A DNA stretch of 64,000 bases from Monoplex corrugatus (GCA_030674185.1 JAPXFY010000023.1:14262186-14326185); one strand, 5' to 3'; shown: positions 1 through 12,772, numbered from the stretch's first letter. Numbers and translations are program-made. Notes: a model not told the origin generated them from the sequence alone.

Positions 1-470
1 GCTGGTCTCAAGAAAAGTTGAGGTCTCTTTCCGTTCACATCCATATGACCCTAGAGTTGTGGGACAACCTGTACCATTACTTAATACAGATTTTGTTTGT
101 TTGTTTGTTTCCTTGTTCTTTATGTGACCTGCCAAAGAGGATAGTTACTTAAGTTTCAAGGATGTGTAGGGTGAGGGACTTGGAGGAGGAGGTTAGAGAT
201 TGCTGTTAGGGCAGGGAGATGGGGGCTGGTGGGTTAGGGGGGCAGGAGGTAGTTAGGGACAGCTGAACTGGTGACACTATGCCATAAGACAAGAGTACTC
301 CATAATTCTCAAGATATATGGCTTCCTCCTGAAGACAGCCATCTTTCCAACCTGTCCTGTCGTCAGTGTGATGTATGGTATTCCGTGCATAATACAGTCA
401 AGTGCAGTTTGCTGCCTGTCATCTTTACATGTCTTAAGAAGGGACCATAGTGTGATATGAATCACGTAAT
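1..470. other. No gene seen
   Basis: No coding region or recognisable repeat was found. There is a short GTTT run near 93-112 and purine-rich sequence at 180-255. The short open frames here have no protein-like character. Confidence 0.5.
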
Positions 471-932
471 GTCACTCGTGGGGCGACCATCCCCAACCCG
501 GCGGGTCCATAGGTGGCGGATAAAGGAACGGCCCTCAGATATGGGGGTTAGCTGTGATATAAGTCAGGCTTGCCTGGTCGAATAAGCAGTCCCGGACCAA
601 CTGGCGATGTTCCTACCAGGACGGGGCGGGACAGCAGGTGGCGCTGTTGATCTCCACTGAAATACCCTCTATGTCCTATGGTGGGTTCATCCTGCGGTTA
701 AGAGGCGCAGTATAACCTCTAGCCCCAGGGTGGGACCCCTGGCTAATCAATCCCCCCTGTGCTTCCAGGGCAGGACATACGGACCAGGAGCTAAGGGCGG
801 GGTAACCCCTACAGAAAACCTAGAGAGCTGAAGACGGAGAAATGGAGCCTGTATGGCGCTCTCTAACAAATCACCATGCCACGCACCATCGCACAACGCA
901 CAATGGACTCGTATTTTTTTTTTTTTTTTTTT
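471..932 (+). repeat. GC-rich retroelement-like block ending in a T tract
   Basis: This block is clearly richer in G+C than its surroundings and ends at a run of about 18 T at 915-932. It has no open frame. Its composition and abrupt edges suggest the untranslated end of a retroelement or a SINE. The family is not established from sequence alone, and no second copy occurs in this window. Confidence 0.35.
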
Positions 933-957
933 AAAGTTCCAATTTTCATAAATGCGT

Positions 958-1225
958 ATGCATGTCCTTTTGCCTGTACTAGGCAGGCAGTATGTGGCTG
1001 CACAGTCTGCACACTCTGCTGGGCATCTATGCTTCTATAAGCTAGCGGACACTAACACAACTTGCACTTACAGGGTCTTTAATGTGCATATTTGATGTTC
1101 TCAGTGTATGTGAGAGGGTTGAAGAACTAACCTTGTATAAAATCTGCTGATACATTGACCTGGGAGATCAGAAAAATCTCCACTTTTACCCTTCAGGTGG
1201 GAGGTACCCAGACTTTGTGTTTAGG
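958..1225 (+). repeat. Dispersed repeat R2, copy 1
   Basis: It aligns with 16275-17125 (interrupted there by R1) and 48345-48640. Shared landmarks are CACAGTCTGCA, ACAGGGTCTTTAATGTGCAT, TTTGATGTTCT, GAGATCAGAAAA and CTCCAC. The 3' part of copy 3 resembles a tRNA-like sequence, so R2 may be a SINE. No coding potential. Confidence 0.6.
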
Positions 1226-2029
1226 CATGCAGTACATTGAATGATTACACTAAGATCCTGTAAGCCACGTCAATGTTTTGTGGCTTATGGAAACAAGAAT
1301 ATCTCACAAGCTCACCCGCTGAAGTCGGAGTATGCAGACTGTGTAGCAATGTAACATCTGTACAGTATGCACCAGCAGGGTGCATTCATGCATCTCTGGA
1401 AACAGTGTTTAGAATTGGGAGTTGGGTGGGGGGGGGGTGTAATATCAGGCTAGATATGCGGGTTAATGAAAAAGTCTTGTCACTTTCTTTGCAAAACAGT
1501 GGGAAGTCCACCGTGCGTGAAGTTTTCAGAATCCTTCAAAATACTGTCTTCCTCTCTCCACACACAGTTTCAGCATCCTCAGCCAAGAGCCAACTGCTTT
1601 TTTGTAGGTCGAGATATGGTAGCAAGCTGTGATTTCACTGCTTTTCCCCAAGTCCTGTATTCTTAAAACTTCTTGGCAGTCAGGTTTTGCTTCGAAAGGG
1701 GAAACAACTTGGAAGTTGTATGCGGCTGAGTTAGGACTGTAGGGTGGGTTAAGGAGAACTTAATTGCTTTTGTACCTAGGTCACAGTGATCTTTGCTCTT
1801 TGGACACTGGCACTGTCATGTGGATGGACTGTTTTGCTGATACCCACATTCGGATGACGGTTTGCACATCCTTGGGGAAAAACAGTTCTTGTCTGTAGCA
1901 AGAAATGGTTGAGTGTGATTGAGCTTTCTTGGTGGTCTGAATCCATTTCAGTGGCTCATGGTCAGATTTTGACCTTTTTATGGAGTCATCGTAGGTCATC
2001 TCCCAGTACAAGTGGACAGAAAAAGTTAA
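1226..2029. other. No gene seen
   Basis: No supported gene or repeat family member. A G10 run lies at 1428-1437. Two overlapping short frames at 1273-1666 have no recognisable domain and are probably chance. Confidence 0.4.
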
Positions 2030-2745
2030 GTAATATAATAATAATAATAAATAATTACAATATTTATATAGCGCAAAATCTTGATAAAATCAAATCTAAG
2101 CGCTGAAACACACACACACGCACGCACGCACGCACACACGCACACACACACACACACGGCTATAAATGGGGAGAAAGAATAAAAACAATGGAAAATTATA
2201 GAAAGCATATTATATACAATTATATATTGCAATGTGATTCCCCTCCGAGTGGAGACAGACTGCAGAGGGGATTGAGTGAGGTCAGGATTTTATGCAGAGG
2301 AGAAAAGGTGAGTTTTGAGAGCGGACTTGAAGGAGACAAAAGTAGGTTGCTGACGGACTGAGAGAGGAAGTTTGTTTCCAGGAGAGCGGACCAGAAACAG
2401 AGAAGGCTCGTGGACCATAGGTATTGAGCTTAGTGCGTGGAAAGCGAAAAGTCAGAGGATCGGAGGCAGAGCGGAGGGTCCGTGAGGGAACATAGATCTC
2501 AAGTAGGCTTGACAGGTAATCGGGGGCTGCGTTATTGAGGCTTTTGGTGGTGTCTAGTTTGTACTGTATGCGCTTTGATACAGGGAGCCAGTGAAGTTGT
2601 GCCAGGAGAGGAGATATGTGGTCAGCTTTTTTCTTTTTGAGTACAAGGCGTGCAGCATTGTTTTGAATGCGCTGTAGGATGTGAGTGGTGGAGGCAGGAA
2701 GACCGGACAGGAGTGAATTGCAATAGTCAATGCGAGACATTATGG
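2030..2745 (-). mobile_element. CR1/L2-like non-LTR retrotransposon 3' end, copy 1
   Basis: On the minus strand, 2740-2282 encodes the C-terminal end of a CR1/L2-type polyprotein. It opens with SRIDYCNSLLSGLPAST, followed by IQNNAARLV, LHWLPV and YGPRAFSVSGPLSW, the characteristic string downstream of the reverse transcriptase. The 3' UTR contains a CA microsatellite (2107-2158) and the element ends in an ATT-rich tail at 2030-2055. It is 5'-truncated and frame-broken near residue 120. The same sequence occurs at 22463-23510, and its tail alone at 27145-27205. Clade assignment comes from motif memory. Confidence 0.8.
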
Positions 2746-3081
2746 GGTCATCCTCAGACCTAGTGGTTTGCTGCTTGTTTGACTGGTGGCTAGAAGATAG
2801 GGCACTTCCTGTAGATACGGTTCAAATCCCATGTGTCTGTCAGAGGTGATTGACTTTCCACCCTGCATGACTTCATGCTTCTCTACTTTTTCTTCAGAAG
2901 TTGAAGTGTAATTGTCCTTGACCAGAATCCAGTCCCCATCCCACCCCCATGTCTCTGATGTCTAAATGCATAAATATTTTACCCACACAAGCTAACATCT
3001 GTACAACATGATATCTGTTGCCTGTTTGTTTGCTCTCTTTTTCTCTGCCTCTTATATATGTCCTGTCTGTCTGTCCGTCTC

Positions 3082-3145
3082 TTTCTTTTCATGCTCTCCG
3101 CCCTTTCTCTCTCTCCTGTCTTATGCTCTCTCTCTCTCTCTCTCG

Positions 3146-3185
<40 letters not shown>

Positions 3186-3345
3186 TCTCTCTCTTTGTGC
3201 GTCCTTCCCTCTCTCTATCTCTCTTATCATGATCTCTCTTTCTGTCAGTCTGTTTCTCTCTCTCCCTCCCTCCCTCCCTCCCCTCTCCTTTCTCTCTCCC
3301 TCTCTCCCCCCTCTCTTTTTCTCTCCCTCCCTCTCCGCTCTCTGT
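3082..3345. repeat. CT-rich microsatellite block
   Basis: Imperfect (CT)n and (CCCT)n tract with short interruptions. The long serine/leucine or arginine/glutamate frames across it are translation artefacts of the repeat. Confidence 0.9.
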
Positions 3346-3629
3346 GTTTTAAATCAGATTGCTGTTCAAATGGAATGTCAGACCACTGACAGATAGGACG
3401 ACCATCTGTTTCAGGTTGATCAATGGAGATAAAGCGAGGAAAAAGAAGACTGCAGATTAATAGAGGCACGCGAGAAACGTGACTCTGGAGCTTACTGGAG
3501 CTTGTAGTTGTACATTGCTCCATCACAGTGTGTGCTGTCTGCAAATGTTCTGGACACCTGAAGAGTACCTGGAGTAGGATTTATTGCCAATGCCTTTAGA
3601 AACAGGTGAGTCTTTGTCGGGATTTGAAT

Positions 3630-4345
3630 GACATTGGTGGCATGAAGATGGAATTTGCTGGAACTTAACACTGAATGACATTGGTGGTATGAAAATGGAA
3701 TTTGTTGTAACTTAACACTGAATGACTATGGTGGCATGAAAATGGAATTTGCTGAACTTAACACTGAATGATATGGTGGCATGAAAATGGAATTTGCTGG
3801 AACTTAATCACTGAATGATATGGTGGCATGAAAATGGAATTTTTGTAACTTAATACTGAATGATATGGTGGCATGAAATGGAATTTTCTGGAACTTAAAC
3901 TGAATGATATTGGTGGCATGAAAATGGAATTTTCTGGAACTTAATCACTGAATGATATGGTGGCATGAAAATGGAATTTTTGTAACTTAATACTGAATGA
4001 TATTGGTGGCATGAAAATGGAATTTTCTGTAACTTAATACTGAATGATACTGGTGGCATGAAAATGGAATTTTCTGGAACTTAACACTGAATGATATTGG
4101 TGGCATGAAAATGGAATTTTCGTTGAACTTAACACTGAATGATATTGGTGGCATGAAAATGGAATTTTCTGGAACTTAACACTGAAGTGACATTGGTGTG
4201 AAAATGGAATTTTCTGGAACTTAAGCTGAATGACACTGGTGGCATGAAAATGGAATTTGCTGGAACGGAACCTGAATGACATGGTGGTATGAAAGTGGAA
4301 TTTGTGGAACATTAACCTAATTCTCTTGGATGCATACAAATTGCT
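3630..4345 (+). repeat. Minisatellite, 44-48 bp unit, diverged part
   Basis: About 15 units of the form CTGAATGA..GGTGGCATGAAAATGGAATTT.CTGGAACTTAA. Units vary by indels (GATATTGG against GATATGG, TTTTCTGG against TTTTTGTA). Open frames on the minus strand simply read the repeat. Confidence 0.9.
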
Positions 4346-5264
4346 GGACTTAATATAATGATATTGTGCAATGAAATAATTTCTCCAACTTTCTATATCA
4401 TGTCATAAAAGTGGAATTTTGGAACTAAACTCAGTGAAATGGCATAATGGCATTTTTCTGGACTTGAACTGAGTGAACAGTGGTTTTGTAAAAAGAAACT
4501 TGGAATAAGTAGATGCAGGAGGAAAATGGAAACGACTTACGATGCATCGATGTGAATAATGAATCAAAAAACTTATGCATCAGTGTAAATGCAATATTAT
4601 CTAGAACATTTTGAGTGATATGGGGTTAAAAAATTTTAGTACTTAATACTGAGTGCAGTGTGAAAAAAGAACTTATAGGTATAGGCTAATGGATTTGTTG
4701 TCTACACTGAATGATCTTGGTGCATGAATGATTTGTTGTCTTACACTACATTTACTGGTGGCTTTGAACAATGTAATGTATGGTTGTAACATAACCGATG
4801 AGTTGGTGGGGAAACTGCCAGACTTTTGTAATTTAAACCGAGATACTGTATGAAGAGGATTTTCGAGAACTTTAATGATTGGTATAAGAGGGATACACTA
4901 GGACTAGACACCATAAGAATATGTTGCATGAAAAAGGAACAACTTAAGACTGACCACATGATGGATGTAGAAGAAGAAATGGATTTTAGAAGTATTATCA
5001 TAACTTAGACTGGTGGCAGCAGAAATGAAATCTGGAACTTTACAACTGCTAATGATCATGGGGCATAGAAAAAATTTGTTATAATAACAATAGAAGTACA
5101 ATTGGATGGCATGAGAAATGGAAATTTTGTTAACTTAACACTGATATGCTTACAGTAGGCATCACGGGCAATTTTCTGAATAATTGAATTCAATGAGGTA
5201 TGAATGAATCGGACTGAACACTGAGTACAGTTTATTGATTTTCTGTAACAAAAATAATGGGTGA
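4346..5264 (+). repeat. Degenerate block that mixes array and flank sequence
   Basis: This block shares colinear landmarks with the downstream flank at 5655-6660: GGATGCATACAAATTGC, CGATGCATCGATG, GGGAAACTGCCAGACTTT and TTTACAACTGCTA. Remnants of the minisatellite unit (GGCATGAAA, TGGAATTTT, GGAACTTAA) are scattered through it. It reads like an average of array and flank rather than a normal diverged duplicate. No gene. Confidence 0.6.
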
Positions 5265-5654
5265 ATGGTGTGAAAATGGAATTTTCTGGAACTTAATACT
5301 GAATGACAGTGGTGTGAAAATGGAATTTTCTGGAACTTAATACTGAGTGACAGTGGTGTGAAAATGGAATTTTCTGGAACTTAATACTGAGTGACAGTGG
5401 TGTGAAAATGGAATTTTCTGGAACTTAATACTGAGTGACAGTGGTGTGAAAATGGAATTTTCTGGAACTTAATACTGAGTGACAGTGGTGTGAAAATGGA
5501 ATTTTCTGGAACTTAATACTGAGTGACAGTGGTGTGAAAATGGAATTTTCTGGAACTTAATGCTGAATGACATTGGTGGCATGAAAATGGAATTTGCTGG
5601 AACGGAACGCTGAATGACATCGGTGGTATGAAAGTGGAATTTGCTGGAACATAA
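5265..5654 (+). repeat. Minisatellite, near-identical 44-bp part
   Basis: About eight units. The middle ones are almost identical (CTGAGTGACAGTGGTGTGAA followed by AATGGAATTTTCTGGAACTT and AATA), with a strict period of 44 bp between 5341 and 5560. The last two units revert to the longer GGCATG type. Confidence 0.9.
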
Positions 5655-6660
5655 CGCTACTCTCTCTTGGATGCATACAAATTGCATGCTCTTACATAAA
5701 TACGTTTGTTCAAATACACACTACATACTCTCCAAGTTTCTTTCTCACTCTCATAAACGTGTGGATTTTGGAACGAACTCAGTGGAAAAGGCATTGCGCA
5801 TGTTTTCATTGCTCTGCTGCTGAACTGGTGAACAGTGGTTTTGTAAACTTAAGCAAACATTGGAAAGAAGAATGCAAGAAAGGAAAATGCCAAACGACTA
5901 CGATGCATCGATGATAATAAAAAAAAAAAAACCTTTTCATTCAGTGCTACTCAATATTATCAGAAGCAGATTTTTGTATGTTATATTTTAGTTACCAAGC
6001 ACAAGGTCAGTGTAAACAAAGAATTAAGGTCAAGGCTAGCATGCATCTGTCTGTCTGCCTGCCTGTCTGTCTGTCTGTCTGTCTACACTATACTTTTTCT
6101 GTGTCCTGCTTTGTATACAATGTATGGATGGATGTCCAGCAAAACCCAGAGTCTGGTGAGGGAAACTGCCAGACTTTCATAATGAAAACCCAAGACCTTA
6201 TAGAAGAGCGATTTTCCGCAGATATTTCAATGCCTTGGTATACAGAGCACTACACTAGGAGTAGGACAGCCAGTCAAGAACATACTGTTTATACTTAGAT
6301 AAGGAACAACCAAGACTGATCCACCATGATGGATGTATGAAGACAGCAACATGGATGTTAGACAGTATTATTCATACCCTTAGACAGAGGGACAGCAGAA
6401 CCATTAAACTGACTTTACAACTGCTATGATCATGAACATAGAAAAACTTGGTCTCATCTAAGAACAATAAAGTACACATTGCCATGGGAGAGAAACTGTG
6501 AAATTTCAAATACGTTCAATCAACACGATATTGTCTCTACAGTCCCAGCCATCACCGGGCAATGTTTCTCAAAATTACATTCAAGAGGTATGGATGAACG
6601 GACTGACCACTGAGTCAAGATTTTTATTTTCCTGTAACAAAAAATGATGAGATTTAAAAA
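5655..6660 (+). repeat. Flank of the minisatellite, paralogous to 4346-5264
   Basis: Apparently the clean version of the sequence blended into 4346-5264, with the same order of landmarks about 1.35 kb downstream. It includes a (CTGT)n run at 6047-6081. The 106-codon frame at 5978-6298 has no recognisable domain. Confidence 0.55.
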
Positions 6661-6728
6661 AAGAATGGAATAGTAAAATAGTGGCAATAGATTTTCTTCC
6701 TACTGTCAGATTAAAACACTCCATGAAG

Positions 6729-6763
<35 letters not shown>

Positions 6764-8684
6764 TATGTGAACGACAGAACTATTAAGAAAATTTTTCATT
6801 GCCTAATGAGATTTAGATTGTGCAGGAATAACCCATGTTAAACGAATGATTTTGACAGATGTTAACCAACCCTGCTTTTTTGTCCCAAGATTTTAGAAGA
6901 TGAATCCTATTTTGTTTGAAAGTGTGGTTTATAAAGACATCAGAAATACACATCTACAAGGAATCATTGGCAATAACTTTGATCCCTGTTGGAGTCTGGT
7001 CCTAAAGCATAACAATCCATAGCATTCCTGAAAATTGGCAGTGTCTGTATTCTATGCTTGAAAGCTTGGAAATGATGTAACAATTTGTTGTTGTTCTTCT
7101 TTTGTACATAATATCTGTGAGAAGAGAATGGATGATGGATAAGTTATGTGCAAATTAACAGTGTTACCCCCCACCCCCAATCCCCAGTTTGTGTATGGGT
7201 CGTTGGCCTTCGCAGTGAACAATATGTTGGTGTCAGTGTCGTACACATTATGTACAAACAACACCACACTTCTCCCTACGTACACATACACATTGCCCAA
7301 TCCTTTCCCTCAGAGAGTCATGTGTCCTCTTCATAAAACTCCTGTTATTTCCAGTAACCATAAATCAGTCATAAGATTGATAGTTGAATTGAAGTAGGTC
7401 AGATAAAATGTTTTAACTGTGAACATTGAAAGCAACAGGGATAAGATCTTTTTGTCAATGTGACCTACATTATTCCAAGGTGAATGTTACCAAACTAGAA
7501 AGTACATCAGTAGATAGACCAATCTCTGTGAGTGGTTTTTTGTTTTTTTATCTTTGTTGGTGTGCTTATACTATGTGTGTGTCTGTGTTTTTGTCTGTGT
7601 ATCACTGTATATGTGAGAGAGAGAGAGAGAGAAAGAGAGTGTATGAAAAGATTTTTATTCGTCAAATGTAGACTGGTGGTGGTGCGATTACCAGCTTTTG
7701 ATGTCTTGTTCTTATCTGTTATTATTCAAGATAAGCTGACTTGGTGATTATGTATTATCGAGCTGATTATGTTCTTATTGCATGGACTCTGAACCGCCCC
7801 TACCCTCTTTATTTTTCATGATTTATTACTCTATGTAAACAGTAAAATGAAATGAGCTTGCTTTGGCATGGACTGTTCATGCTGTGTAAATTCTATTATG
7901 AAATGGAACTAACAATTATTATTTGGTCCAAAATTGTATACAGTAAAATTTCAAATCTATGTCACTTTATACAGTATGAATGGATAAATGTATGTGTTTG
8001 TATTGTCTAGCTATATTGAATTGTTTGAAAAGAACCGTTTAATTAACAAAAGGGGAAAAGAAGGAGAGAGAAACAAAATGAAGGAGGTCAGAACTCATTT
8101 ATAAATTGTGAATAACTGAGGGTGTGTGTACTATTTTTAGCTAATACTAGTAATAGTTCTTATAGTTTGCAGACAGTGCTAGTCTTTGAACAGTGCCTTA
8201 AAATGTTCTTTTAAACCAGCCCCCTTATGAACCAAAAAACAAAAAAGAAAAAGAAAACTTTCAGTATCAAGAAAAAGAATAGGGTCAGTAGGTTAGTAGG
8301 TTTGTTTTTCAGATGAGCATTTTGATCAGGGTTGAAGAGTGCATTTGCATTTTTTTTAAACAGTATGCAAGATTATGGTCATTTAATAGAGAGGGAGGGG
8401 GGGGGAGAAAGAGAGAGAGATAAGGCAAAGATTACACTAGTTCCAGCTGTCAAATAGTGGAAGACAACAGAGCTTATTTGCCAGTCCTGTGTGTTTGGAA
8501 GCACACACTTTCTCCCCTTTTATCAAGCACGAAGAAAATACTACAGGATTAGGGTGAGGAGGGAAGACTTAAATGGGTAACCCCAGTCATCACAACTTTC
8601 ACAATCACAAATGATTGTGTTATCTTTGTGTACTCTATCTTCACCTGGCACCTGGTTATGATCCTCTCACTCTAGAACTACTTT
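6661..8684. other. No gene seen
   Basis: Unique-looking AT-rich sequence. A28 or so at 6732-6760, a GA run at 7614-7640 and a G/GA run at 8391-8420. Overlapping short frames at 7052-7397 are on both strands and unsupported. Confidence 0.4.
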
Positions 8685-8880
8685 CTCAGGAAAGCCTTCT
8701 TTTGAGATGGAGGCTTCCTACCAGGTCAGAGACTCCATCAGACAACTGAATGACTTCCATAGACTTTAGGGACGCCTTCATTCACATCCTTATCCACCCA
8801 TCACACAAGTTTTAGTAGTGGGGAAAAAAAGGCTTTTTTGCTACTTCAAGAGTAAACAGCTTGTTTTGCTACTTAATTAA
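8685..8880 (+). pseudogene. Reverse transcriptase fossil, DIRS/Ty3-like
   Basis: The conceptual translation contains FEMEASYQVRDSIRQ and, after a frame change, SIDFRDAFIHILIHPSHK. Together these resemble the conserved block of DIRS/Ty3-type reverse transcriptases in which a serine-isoleucine-aspartate is followed by an aromatic-rich HP.H segment. The fragment is short and frame-broken, with no LTR or other domain nearby. Assignment rests on motif recognition only. Confidence 0.5.
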
Positions 8881-9050
8881 CCCTTTTCTTCCCTAATGTT
8901 CACAGGTAGAAAGGGTGAAAAGGGACTGACTTCGCTGTACTAAGTTCAAGAGTAAACAGTGTGTTTTGTATTTTAATTAATTAACCCTTTCCTTATGTTC
9001 ACAGGTAGAAAGCGTGAAAAGTGACTGACCTCACTGAAGTGTATTAATTT
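8848..9050 (+). repeat. Tandem duplication of about 100 bp
   Basis: Two copies share TTCAAGAGTAAACAG, TTAATTAACCCTTT, TATGTTCACAGGTAGAAAG and GACTGACCTC or GACTGACTTC. The second copy is followed by two smaller repeats of CCATGACAATC(C/T)TAGGTC at 9080-9140. Confidence 0.7.
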
Positions 9051-9399
9051 AACTTTTCCAGTACACGTACTACCAATTACCATGACAATCTTAGGTCCAC
9101 TTCTTTGCTACTAGTTGCCATGACAATCCTAGGTCACATTTTGAATGTGAGGGGTATAAATTTTTATTAGTAAGCCAGTTGAGAGGAAAAAAGATCCCTA
9201 GGTGGTTGTAAGCATTTTCTCACAATTATCCAGACAGACAATTGACCTGATGGATTTTTAAACCTGACTACTGAGGTATGAATACATGTTAACTGTAAAT
9301 TGGATTTTTTTTTAAAGGTTTTTTTTTTTTCTGCAGTAGAATTTTCGATACAACATGCAGACAGGTCTCCTCATGGAAGATGTATTGCCATAGTATGGC

Positions 9400-9980
9400 A
9401 TCCTCCTCTACCCCCCCCCCCACCCTTTTTTTTTTTTTTTCTGTATTCTTGTTTACATGTGAACTAGGTGGATTTTTGTACAGAATTTCTTAGGAACAGC
9501 TGTGTTGTTGCCATGAGACCTTTTAGTACTTTATTTGCGCTGATTGCATGCATGTTGGACACAGGACCTTGATTTATCATCTTTTGAAAGATGAGAGTAC
9601 CCAGACCCACCACTGTTAGTCCATAGAAGTAGGGATTTGGGGGGGGGGGGGGGGGGGGGGATCCTGTCCAAGATAAATGTAAATTTTTCTAAAACCATCA
9701 AGTTGTGGGGGAGCAAGATGAAAGAAAACATTTTTGTTGAAGGAGGAGGGTTCACCGTTATTATGGGGAGCACCCATTTCCTCCCCCTAACAATAACAAC
9801 TTTTGTCTTCCCCAGCCCTGAACAAGAGGGGTATCTATTCACAGCTGGATGAACTGGAATGCATGCATGCACGCATGCGCACACACACATGCGCGCAACA
9901 CACACACGCACGCACGCACGCCACAACACACACACACAACACTCACCATCACTCACTCACTCACTCACTCACTCATGTGC
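9400..9980. repeat. Homopolymer and microsatellite cluster
   Basis: Contains C-rich and T19 runs (9411-9440), a G run of about 21 (9640-9660), CACG/CA repeats (9868-9940) and (ACTC)n at 9950-9974. Frames crossing it are low complexity. Confidence 0.8.
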
Positions 9981-10508
9981 GATTGCTTGCAATTTCCTAT
10001 AGCTAGACTCAGATTGTTCATAGGCTGAAATTTGGCAAACTGGATAAGGTGGTATAACATTAACAAGAGAAGAGACTGATTGACCTCATTGTGTTGACTT
10101 CTCAGAGTTCATTTGATACCACTGCGATGCAAAGTCCACATTCTGAGCAGGTCATGGGAAGAGGTGACTGGTTTAAAAACCAGTAAGACATGAAGGAGAG
10201 ACAGTCTCAGAGAGAAGTGGTTTACTAATGTTAACATTCTCATGATCATCATGTTTATTGAATGTGAAAAAAATGTGACTTGGTGAGAGAACAATAGCGT
10301 ATCAGTGTTTACAAGCATGGAGTAGACAATACAAGAGCGTGAGTAAATTATGTAATGCAAAACTTCAAACAAGCTGACATTGTACGCGTGCACACACATA
10401 CACACTCAAGCACACGCCCACGCACACACAGACATCGTCTAATAATAGTAATATCACTCACAGTGAAAAGACATTAAATCAAAGAATGAACGAACACATG
10501 CGCGCGCA

Positions 10509-10559
<51 letters not shown>

Positions 10560-11050
10560 TTACATGCACCCATGCATGCATGCACACATATATATACACA
10601 AAGACACACACAGAACTCCCGGATGTAAGTTGTAGAATTCTTTTTTTTATTTTATTTTTTTTTTATTGATTATTACATCAGTAACTGAGTAAGACGAAAC
10701 TGGATACTGTAAATGATTAGTGGTGCATAGAAGTAAACAAATACAAATCTGAGAGTAGAGAAGAGAGACTGTATTGTTGAGAGCATTTGTTCATATCATA
10801 CCTATCCTTTTTCTTTCTTTATTTTTTATTTTACTTATTTATTGATAGAGCCATGAATCAAGATCTGAAGTCTTGAGTTCTGTTCCAGCTGCAATATTAA
10901 TCCTTTGACTCCTGTACCGTATTCACCAACTGCAAAAACTTGACCATTTGACTCCCTCCCTAATGAACAAACTCCAAATTCCACCAAACATAACAGAATC
11001 TGTTTGATGATTACAGCTGAGTATGAATATTGCAAACTTAGAACATATTG
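9981..11050. repeat. No gene; CA microsatellites and a half TTAA element
   Basis: CA-rich tracts at 10390-10430 and 10506-10556. At 10897-10980 lies one arm of the TTAA foldback family (TTAA then TCCTTTGACTCCTGTACC, and a second CATTTGACTCCCTCCC), with no matching right arm. Nothing else recognised. Confidence 0.6.
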
Positions 11051-11059
11051 TTCACAAAA

Positions 11060-11284
11060 AGTACACTGCACACACACACACACATCCACGCACGCACACA
11101 CAGAGCAACAGACACACACAGATGCGCGCACACACACTCACAGTCTACAGATCATACACTCAAACTGTGAGATAAAGAGAGGCTTTTTTTTCACACACAC
11201 TTACAGATACACACAGATGGTGTACACACACACACACACACAACACACACACACACACACCACACACACACACACACACACACT
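11060..11284. repeat. CA microsatellite array
   Basis: Interrupted (CA)n at 11068-11145 and 11195-11284. No gene. Confidence 0.9.
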
Positions 11285-12470
11285 CACTTAGATAGTGTAC
11301 ATAGAGTGACAGATAAGGGATAATGTTGTGTCCTACTGACAAGGTCAGCGCACAAAAGTATATTTGTCCCTATTTATTTATCAAGGGTGGGTGACAGGGA
11401 TGGTCAATGGTAGAATGGAATTTGGACAAGATAGGTACAAACACAGCATTGGAATGATAGTTCAGTAAAAGCCATAGGTACAGTAATACTAATAGTCTTC
11501 TGCTTTTATTCTGCCATTGGGACTGGCTTTGCAGAATCATATCCTTTAATTCATGTCATTAGTAAAGACCTAGCTGGCATAGAAGTAGAGCTTCTGACTT
11601 GTAGTCTGTCTAATTGCACGACTTCCAGTCACAATGCGAGGTTCTAACCACTAGACTCTTCAGGACCTGGCCAGCTCATGGGTTTATGTGCAGGCTTAAA
11701 GCTTGTGCCATGATCACCGTACACATGGCACCAGTGACGTTAGTGCATATGGAATTCGCTCGGAGCGCAGAAATGTCGTCTTGAGAAACTGAAACTGATG
11801 CTGAAACTTTCAGTCAACTTGAGAAAAATGAATATTGGGGGTAGCCACAAGTCTGCCAGCTGTGATTTGGTACCTTATGCATGTCAGGGTTGGAGAGGAT
11901 AAAGCAACAAGGGAGAGGAGTGCAGGCACTGAGAAAAGTTAAATTGAAGTCTGGTTCAGATATCCATTCAGAGGTGCTGGGACTGGAGACCACCATGCAC
12001 ATAAATTTTTACCCATAGTCAGGGTTGAAGTTGAACTAGATCCGATTAGAAAGTGCGAGCTAACCAGGCGTCAAGCGTTTTATTCAGATGTCACTTGCAA
12101 GCACTATTTTTTGCCCTGTAAACTTTTTGACAGCACCGGTGGAGTCATTGTTATGTGACCTTGTCTGTGGTATCATTATCGGTATTAATTATTGCTCCCG
12201 GCTGGAGTCATATCACTGTATTCATTTGTATAGCGTCTCCTTATTCTGCTCACGAGCAAGCAGTGAAAACCACAAATTGCAAAACCACTCCTGCAGCAAG
12301 CTTAACTGGGTCATAGTTAGGTGAACTTTTTAGACAGACTGAGAGTGAAACTTGGGCTGTTATGCAAAAGAATTTATAACATAATGCGTAATAATGAAAT
12401 AAAACACTGCCACCACCATCACCACCTTATTTAAACTGCTGTTTCTGGCCCTACCTCCCTGTGCCTGTAA
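11285..12470. other. No gene seen
   Basis: Unique-looking sequence with no recognisable coding region. The frames at 11814-12002 (-) and 12088-12324 (+) have no domain or splice context. Confidence 0.4.
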
Positions 12471-12606
12471 AATATATATGTATATGTAATATGTGTGTCT
12501 GTATATAATTTTATATATATTATATATATATATATATATGCATGTATAGTGTATGCATGCATACATTTTTGTACACACAGATGTGGATTTAATGTTATGC
12601 ATATAT

Positions 12607-12694
<88 letters not shown>

Positions 12695-12705
12695 CGCGCG
12701 CATAT

Positions 12706-12770
<65 letters not shown>

Positions 12771-12772
12771 GT
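12471..12772. repeat. Compound AT, CT and CA microsatellite
   Basis: Alternating AT tract (12515-12539), then (CT)n at 12608-12691, a short CG-rich joint, and (CA)n at 12710-12768. All long frames here are repeat translation. Confidence 0.95.

Noticed and set aside
3018..3396. Serine/leucine and arginine/glutamate frames of 80-120 codons
   Set aside because: Pure CT-repeat translation, also at 14275-14533.
7146..7397. Overlapping 60-80 codon frames on both strands
   Set aside because: Short, overlapping and without protein-like composition or splice signals.
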